The notes under the pieces: model-generated
Databases searched by the model: none
What the model was told of the DNA's origin: nothing
Seen by the model: the letters and a program-made list of their open reading frames with translations, nothing else
Program-made: the position numbers and the translations under genes
In this document: in pieces, positions 7,129 through 9,988 of the stretch
How the letters are laid out: each line of letters opens with the position of its first letter
Numbering within the stretch: position 1 is the first letter of the stretch
Origin: Ilumatobacteraceae bacterium
Lineage (GTDB): Bacteria > Actinomycetota > Acidimicrobiia > Acidimicrobiales > Ilumatobacteraceae
Assembly (NCBI GenBank): GCA_019090765.1
Contig: JAHRVJ010000365.1
Span: 1 to 9,988, forward strand
Length of the DNA stretch: 9,988 nt
Direction of reading: 5' to 3'

Positions 7129-8331
7129 CTAGCCGATCAGGGTTGCCAAAGTGTCACCCATGATGAGGCTCTGGTCGGGCTCGCTTATTCCGCTCAAGCT
7201 CTCGCGGAAGGCTGCCGGCTCGGCCAGCCCTTCAGGGTGCGGATAGTCCGACCCGAAGAGCACTTGGCCGGCGCCGATCAGTTCGGCGAGCGCGGCGACA
7301 TCTTCCTCGTGATAGGGCGAGACGAAGACATGCTCCTTGAACACCTCGCTCGGCCGACCTTTGAGGCGACCTCCGGGCCAGGGCCCGTTGCGGCCCATCC
7401 CTTTCATCTTGTCCATCGACGCCATCAAGTACGGCACCCATAGCGACCCGTTCTCAACAGAGACGACATTGACCTTCGGGAACCTGGTGAAGAAGTTGTA
7501 GAAGATCATTCCTGAAAGCGTCTGCATGATCGGCAGATCGCCGTAGAAGGAGGTCCACTGGAATGCCGACATCTCCCGTGAGGGCGGATTCGGGTTTTCT
7601 CCCCATTGCGCGGAGTAGGTCTCGTTGAAACCTGACTCGCTGATATGGAAGGTGAGCAGCAGTTCGGCCTCGTTTACGCGCTGCCAGAACGGATCGAAGA
7701 TCGGGTCGGCGGGGCACTTCCCGGCTTGTGGGCCAGGGCGTAGGTGGATGGCTTTTGCCCCGTGGTCGATCAGCCATTCGAGTTCGGTGATGGCCTGGTC
7801 GAGGTCGAGTAGTGACATTACGGGCACCCCGTAGATGCGACCGTCGGCACCGAAACCCCAGTCTTCATATATCCAACGATTGAACGACTGGACGTTCAAG
7901 TAGGTGCGGTGGGGGTCGTCGCGCATGAAGTGTTCAACGCATACTCCGAGGCTGGGGAACATCAGCACCGAGTCGAGGCCCTGCTCGTCCATCAATGCCA
8001 GGCGGGCGTCGCGCCCGCGGAACGCCGGGGTGGATCGTTTGGTCAGCGCGGTGTTCTCCTCGATTGACATCCCCGACTTCAGGTTGCGGAGCATCTCGCG
8101 TAGGGCGCCTGGCTTGCCGACGTTTTCACTGAACGAGTCGGCCAGGAACGTGAACTGCCGGTCGCCGACATAGATAACACCGGCACCTTGATCGGCACTG
8201 TCACCGGCATCTTGATCGGCATCTTCCACGTTGACGACTCGAATGGCATCGTCCAGCTGCGACTCGGGAATATGTCGCGTGAAGCAGTCGGTCGATTCCC
8301 AATAGTGGTTGTCTGCGTCGAATAGCGTCAT
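7129..8331 (-). CDS. Amidohydrolase-fold (PF04909) protein, second gene of the tandem pair
   Basis: A 400-residue PF04909 TIM-barrel protein. Its candidate metal-site residues are D7-x-H9 in FDADNHYWE (4-12), H229 in LTFHISESG, E293 in SVENGSLWVPYL, and D362 in LFGSDYPHPEG (358-368). Other family blocks are MDEQGLDSVLMFPSLGV (114-130), FNRWIYEDWGFGADGRIY (150-167) and HGAKAIHLRPG (190-200). It is a clear paralog of the gene at 8390-9589, sharing many of these blocks by eye, while the amidohydrolase at 3600 is more distant. The ATG at 8331 has a good ribosome binding site, AGGAG six bases upstream (8338-8342 on the complement). It follows the paralog by 58 bp and is very likely cotranscribed. 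An 8-residue imperfect repeat (about 38-53) lies in a variable N-terminal loop. The reaction is unknown; hydrolysis or decarboxylation are the family options. Confidence 0.94.
   Translation of the reverse strand: MTLFDADNHYWESTDCFTRHIPESQLDDAIRVVNVEDADQDAGDSADQGAGVIYVGDRQFTFLADSFSENVGKPGALREMLRNLKSGMSIEENTALTKRSTPAFRGRDARLALMDEQGLDSVLMFPSLGVCVEHFMRDDPHRTYLNVQSFNRWIYEDWGFGADGRIYGVPVMSLLDLDQAITELEWLIDHGAKAIHLRPGPQAGKCPADPIFDPFWQRVNEAELLLTFHISESGFNETYSAQWGENPNPPSREMSAFQWTSFYGDLPIMQTLSGMIFYNFFTRFPKVNVVSVENGSLWVPYLMASMDKMKGMGRNGPWPGGRLKGRPSEVFKEHVFVSPYHEEDVAALAELIGAGQVLFGSDYPHPEGLAEPAAFRESLSGISEPDQSLIMGDTLATLIG
8178..8225 (-). repeat. Imperfect in-frame 24-bp tandem duplication within the amidohydrolase gene
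   Basis: The 24 bases at 8178-8201 and 8202-8225 are direct tandem copies that match at 20 of 24 positions. On the coding strand they give two adjacent 8-residue units, roughly ADQDAGDS followed by ADQGAGVI, in an acidic loop. The unit length keeps the frame, so the duplication adds loop sequence without breaking the protein. Confidence 0.7.
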
Positions 8332-8337
8332 TGTCTA

Positions 8338-8342
8338 CTCCT
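8338..8342 (-). promoter_or_regulatory. Ribosome binding site for the amidohydrolase starting at 8331
   Basis: On the complement the sequence reads AGGAG, then six bases, then ATG at 8331. This is an ideal Shine-Dalgarno and spacing and fixes the start. The second gene of the pair therefore has its own strong initiation site, while its upstream paralog does not. Confidence 0.75.
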
Positions 8343-8389
8343 GTGATTGTCTGTCCCCTGTTCTTCTGGGGGAGGGGGCTGCTTCTGGG

Positions 8390-9589
8390 TTAGTGCGCGG
8401 CTACTTCAGGGTCGCGGCCGAGCAGTGTGGCGAGGTTGCCTCCCATAATCTGATTTCGTTCGTTCTCTGGTATGGCAGGCAGCCGGTCGGCGAAGGTCAA
8501 CGGGTCGGCCAGCCCTTCGGGGTGAGGCCAGTCGGATCCGAAGAGCACGCGCGACGCCGGCATCGTTTCGAGCACTTCGGCCATGTCGTCTTCGGGGTAC
8601 GGGCTGATCCAAATGTGTTCGCGGAAGACGTCGCTTGCCTTGTCAGTCAGCGGGTCGCGGGGCCACGGGGTGCGGGTAGTCAACTTCGACTGCACTTTGT
8701 CGATCCGGTCGAGGAGGTATGGCAGCCAGGCCGAGCCATGTTCTAGCGAGAGGATGCGGACGTTCGGGAATCGTCCGAACAGGTTCGAGAACACGAGCGA
8801 GCCCAAGGTGTGCATGATTGGTGCGTCGATGAAGCAAAACGCTCGAGCCCAAGCGCTCATGTGGTGGACCCGCACCGGGTACGGCTCGCCCCATGCCTCG
8901 CCGATCAGGCCGGTGTAGCCGCCGTCGGCGCCATGAAAGCCGACGAGGGTTTGAGTGTCGTTGATCAGCGACCAGAACGTATCGTGGATCGGGTCGCCCG
9001 GACCGCACCCGTTCGCGGGTCCGGCGAGCAGGTGAACACCCTTCGCTCCCGCGTCGATTACTCGTTCGAGTTCGCGCACCGCCTTATCAGGGTCGACGAG
9101 GCTCAGCATCGGCAGCGCATAGAGGCGTCCATCCTGATCGAATCCCCATTCGGCCTCGATCCACTGGTTGAACGCCCGCAGGTTCGCGTAGGTCCGGCGA
9201 GGGTTGTGACGCATTGGGTGCTCGACCGTGACGGCCAGTGTCGGAAGCAAGAGCGTGGCGTCTACCCCTTGTGAATCTAGAGCTGCGATTCGGCTGGCGC
9301 GATCTTGGTATTCGGGCCTGATGCGCTCAACGATCGGGTTGTCGTTACCGCGCCCCTTTGGTGATTCGAGCAACTTGAGGATTGACCCTGGTGGAGCCAC
9401 CGACTCGAAGGTGGGCGGGTATTCGTGTTTGACGCCGCCGATTTGGATCTGTTCGCGCTCGTCGACCTGAACCACCTCGATCATTCCCGCGTCGGGGTCA
9501 TCGTTGAATCGGGTGAACGCGTCACGCGGTTCGTAGTAGTGCTGGTCTGCGTCGAGTAGCAGCGGCCTGCGAGGTGGCGCGGGGTTCAC
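8390..9589 (-). CDS. Amidohydrolase-fold (PF04909) protein, first gene of the tandem pair
   Basis: A PF04909 TIM-barrel protein of 399 residues starting at a GTG. Candidate metal-site residues are D15-x-H17 in LLDADQHYYEP (11-21), H219 in LVGFHGADGG, E283 in LSLEHGSAWLPYL, and D353 in LFGSDWPHPEGLADP (348-362). It shares with its downstream paralog the blocks ...QGVDATLLLPTLAV, RTYANLRAFNQWI, WGFDQDGRLY and GAKGVHLLAGP, and lacks the 8-residue tandem repeat. The GTG at 9589 is favoured because it leaves only about eight residues before the conserved first strand; no strong ribosome binding site is visible. A 13-codon ATG-started upstream frame (9627 to 9586) ends in TGA overlapping this GTG as GTGA, so translation may be coupled to it. 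It is the leading gene of a leftward operon and diverges from the small ORF at 9657. Substrate unknown. Confidence 0.93.
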   Translation of the reverse strand: MNPAPPRRPLLLDADQHYYEPRDAFTRFNDDPDAGMIEVVQVDEREQIQIGGVKHEYPPTFESVAPPGSILKLLESPKGRGNDNPIVERIRPEYQDRASRIAALDSQGVDATLLLPTLAVTVEHPMRHNPRRTYANLRAFNQWIEAEWGFDQDGRLYALPMLSLVDPDKAVRELERVIDAGAKGVHLLAGPANGCGPGDPIHDTFWSLINDTQTLVGFHGADGGYTGLIGEAWGEPYPVRVHHMSAWARAFCFIDAPIMHTLGSLVFSNLFGRFPNVRILSLEHGSAWLPYLLDRIDKVQSKLTTRTPWPRDPLTDKASDVFREHIWISPYPEDDMAEVLETMPASRVLFGSDWPHPEGLADPLTFADRLPAIPENERNQIMGGNLATLLGRDPEVAAH

Positions 9590-9636
9590 AGTTCTGCCCG
9601 ACTTGGTCCCGTCTTGGCGTTCCCCATACGTGAACC
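9583..9636 (-). promoter_or_regulatory. Leader of the amidohydrolase pair with start-codon inverted repeat and overlapping short upstream frame
   Basis: GTGAACC (9630-9636) is the exact inverted copy of GGTTCAC (9583-9589), whose complement contains the GTG start codon. If the leader is transcribed, the 7-bp stem could cover the start. The same leader has an ATG at 9627 opening a 13-residue frame whose TGA overlaps the GTG. Both signals are short and may be chance. No convincing promoter hexamers were found. Confidence 0.25.
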
Positions 9637-9645
9637 GTAACTGAC

Positions 9646-9650
9646 GGAGG
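9646..9650 (+). promoter_or_regulatory. Strong Shine-Dalgarno GGAGG before the small ORF at 9657
   Basis: GGAGG followed by six bases (TGTTAG) and ATG. It is among the best ribosome binding sites in the window, and no longer gene uses it. It is the main reason to consider the small ORF real. Confidence 0.45.
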
Positions 9651-9656
9651 TGTTAG

Positions 9657-9752
9657 ATGGCAAGGACATACTCCCAAGCGAGGCGCGCTGCTGGTCGCGG
9701 TGGGCCGTGGTTTGCCAGGTCGGGTGCTCAGCGAGTGCTAGCGGCCGAATAG
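9657..9752 (+). CDS. Possible small basic protein of 31 residues
   Basis: A short frame ATG to TAG encoding MARTYSQARRAAGRGGPWF and then a 12-residue tail, with six Arg and a single acidic residue at the C-terminus. It has a near-ideal GGAGG site six bases before the ATG. It lies between the divergent amidohydrolase pair and the convergent regulator-like gene, overlapping the 3' end of the latter by 15 bases on the opposite strand. There is no predicted membrane segment or recognisable domain, and I know no homolog. It could be a small nucleic-acid-binding or leader peptide, or chance. Some codons (AGG, ACA, CTA) are not the favoured GC-rich ones, which weakens the case. Confidence 0.35.
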   Translation: MARTYSQARRAAGRGGPWFARSGAQRVLAAE

Positions 9753-9988
9753 TGCGCGCTGGATAATGAATACCGACGCCTCAAGCGCCGCGACCTGGCT
9801 GGAGTATTCGAGCGTCTGGGTGTTGTGGGGGACCCGTTCGATCAGGGCCATCAGCACCAGCGCGTCGACAGCATCGTCTCCAAAGTCGCGCCGAGCAATG
9901 ATCCGTCGAAGACGATCGATCACGGCCAGTGTTACATCCTGTGCGAAGTAGTCAAGGTCGGTGTTGTCCCATTTGATTTCGCGCCAAA
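9738..9988 (-). CDS. C-terminal part of a possible TetR-type transcriptional regulator, truncated by window edge
   Basis: The frame is open from the right edge to a TAG at 9738-9740 and gives 82 complete codons with no start required, so it is the tail of a longer gene. The residues begin W-R-E-I-K-W-D-N-T and run through FAQDVTLAVIDRLRRII to ALVLMALIERVPHNT and end in ASVFIIQRALFGR. The helical pattern and an end like ...xxIxxRALFG resemble the ligand-binding C-terminal domains of actinobacterial TetR regulators. The DNA-binding N-terminal part is outside the window, so the family call is tentative. If correct, it could control the neighbouring amidohydrolase operons, which would fit the palindromes seen at 3565-3582 or elsewhere. 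The alternative is an unrelated all-helical protein. Confidence 0.6.
   Translation of the reverse strand, partial: WREIKWDNTDLDYFAQDVTLAVIDRLRRIIARRDFGDDAVDALVLMALIERVPHNTQTLEYSSQVAALEASVFIIQRALFGR

Noticed and set aside
8355..8372. CCCC...GGGG symmetry in the gap between the tandem amidohydrolases as an attenuator
   Set aside because: Four base pairs with a ten-base loop in a G-rich stretch; too weak to support a regulatory call.
1..9988. CRISPR arrays, tRNA or rRNA genes, insertion sequences, phage or defence genes
   Set aside because: No regularly spaced repeats, cloverleaf-like segments, transposase or integrase motifs were seen; the coding content is metabolic.

Overview
The window looks like chromosomal DNA of a high-GC actinomycete, most likely an acidimicrobial-type (Acidimicrobiia) or mycobacteria-like actinobacterium. 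This is inferred from GC-rich third codon positions, GTG starts, the DUF2889-family protein, a FadE-type pair of acyl-CoA dehydrogenases and several 'amidohydrolase 2' (PF04909) proteins. No rRNA, tRNA, CRISPR array, phage gene or recognisable insertion sequence was seen. The species is not determined.

Layout. (1) Positions 1-1280, + strand: the 3' part of an AMP-forming acyl-CoA synthetase, cut by the left edge. (2) Positions 1367-2113, - strand: an SDR dehydrogenase, convergent with the synthetase. (3) About 325 bp of divergent intergenic DNA, then a DUF2889-family protein on the + strand (2439-3497). (4) A roughly 100-bp leader with a perfect 7-bp-stem palindrome, then a tight + strand operon of three genes: PF04909 amidohydrolase (3600-4730), short acyl-CoA dehydrogenase-like subunit (4752-5780) and full acyl-CoA dehydrogenase (5783-6973). 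(5) A convergent junction holding a 53-bp element bounded by 10-bp inverted repeats. (6) A - strand operon of two paralogous PF04909 proteins (9589->8390, then 8331->7129). (7) A short intergenic region with a possible 31-residue basic small protein (9657-9752, + strand, strong ribosome binding site), tail-to-tail with the C-terminal part of a protein that resembles a TetR-type regulator and is cut by the right edge.

How the genes may work together. The content fits a catabolic island for a carboxylic acid degraded as a CoA thioester. The synthetase would make the thioester, the dehydrogenase pair would introduce a double bond, and the SDR would oxidise a hydroxyl group. The three amidohydrolase-fold proteins would do a hydrolysis or decarboxylation step. 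The dehydrogenase pair has the features of the alpha2beta2 FadE enzymes known from steroid side-chain degradation: one subunit keeps a catalytic Glu and the FAD motif, the other lacks both. The substrate cannot be read from the sequence. The most unusual points are the three amidohydrolases with a shared altered metal-site pattern (DxH...H...E...D), the dehydrogenase heteromer, the palindromes at 3565-3582 and 6986-7038, and the small ORF near the right end.
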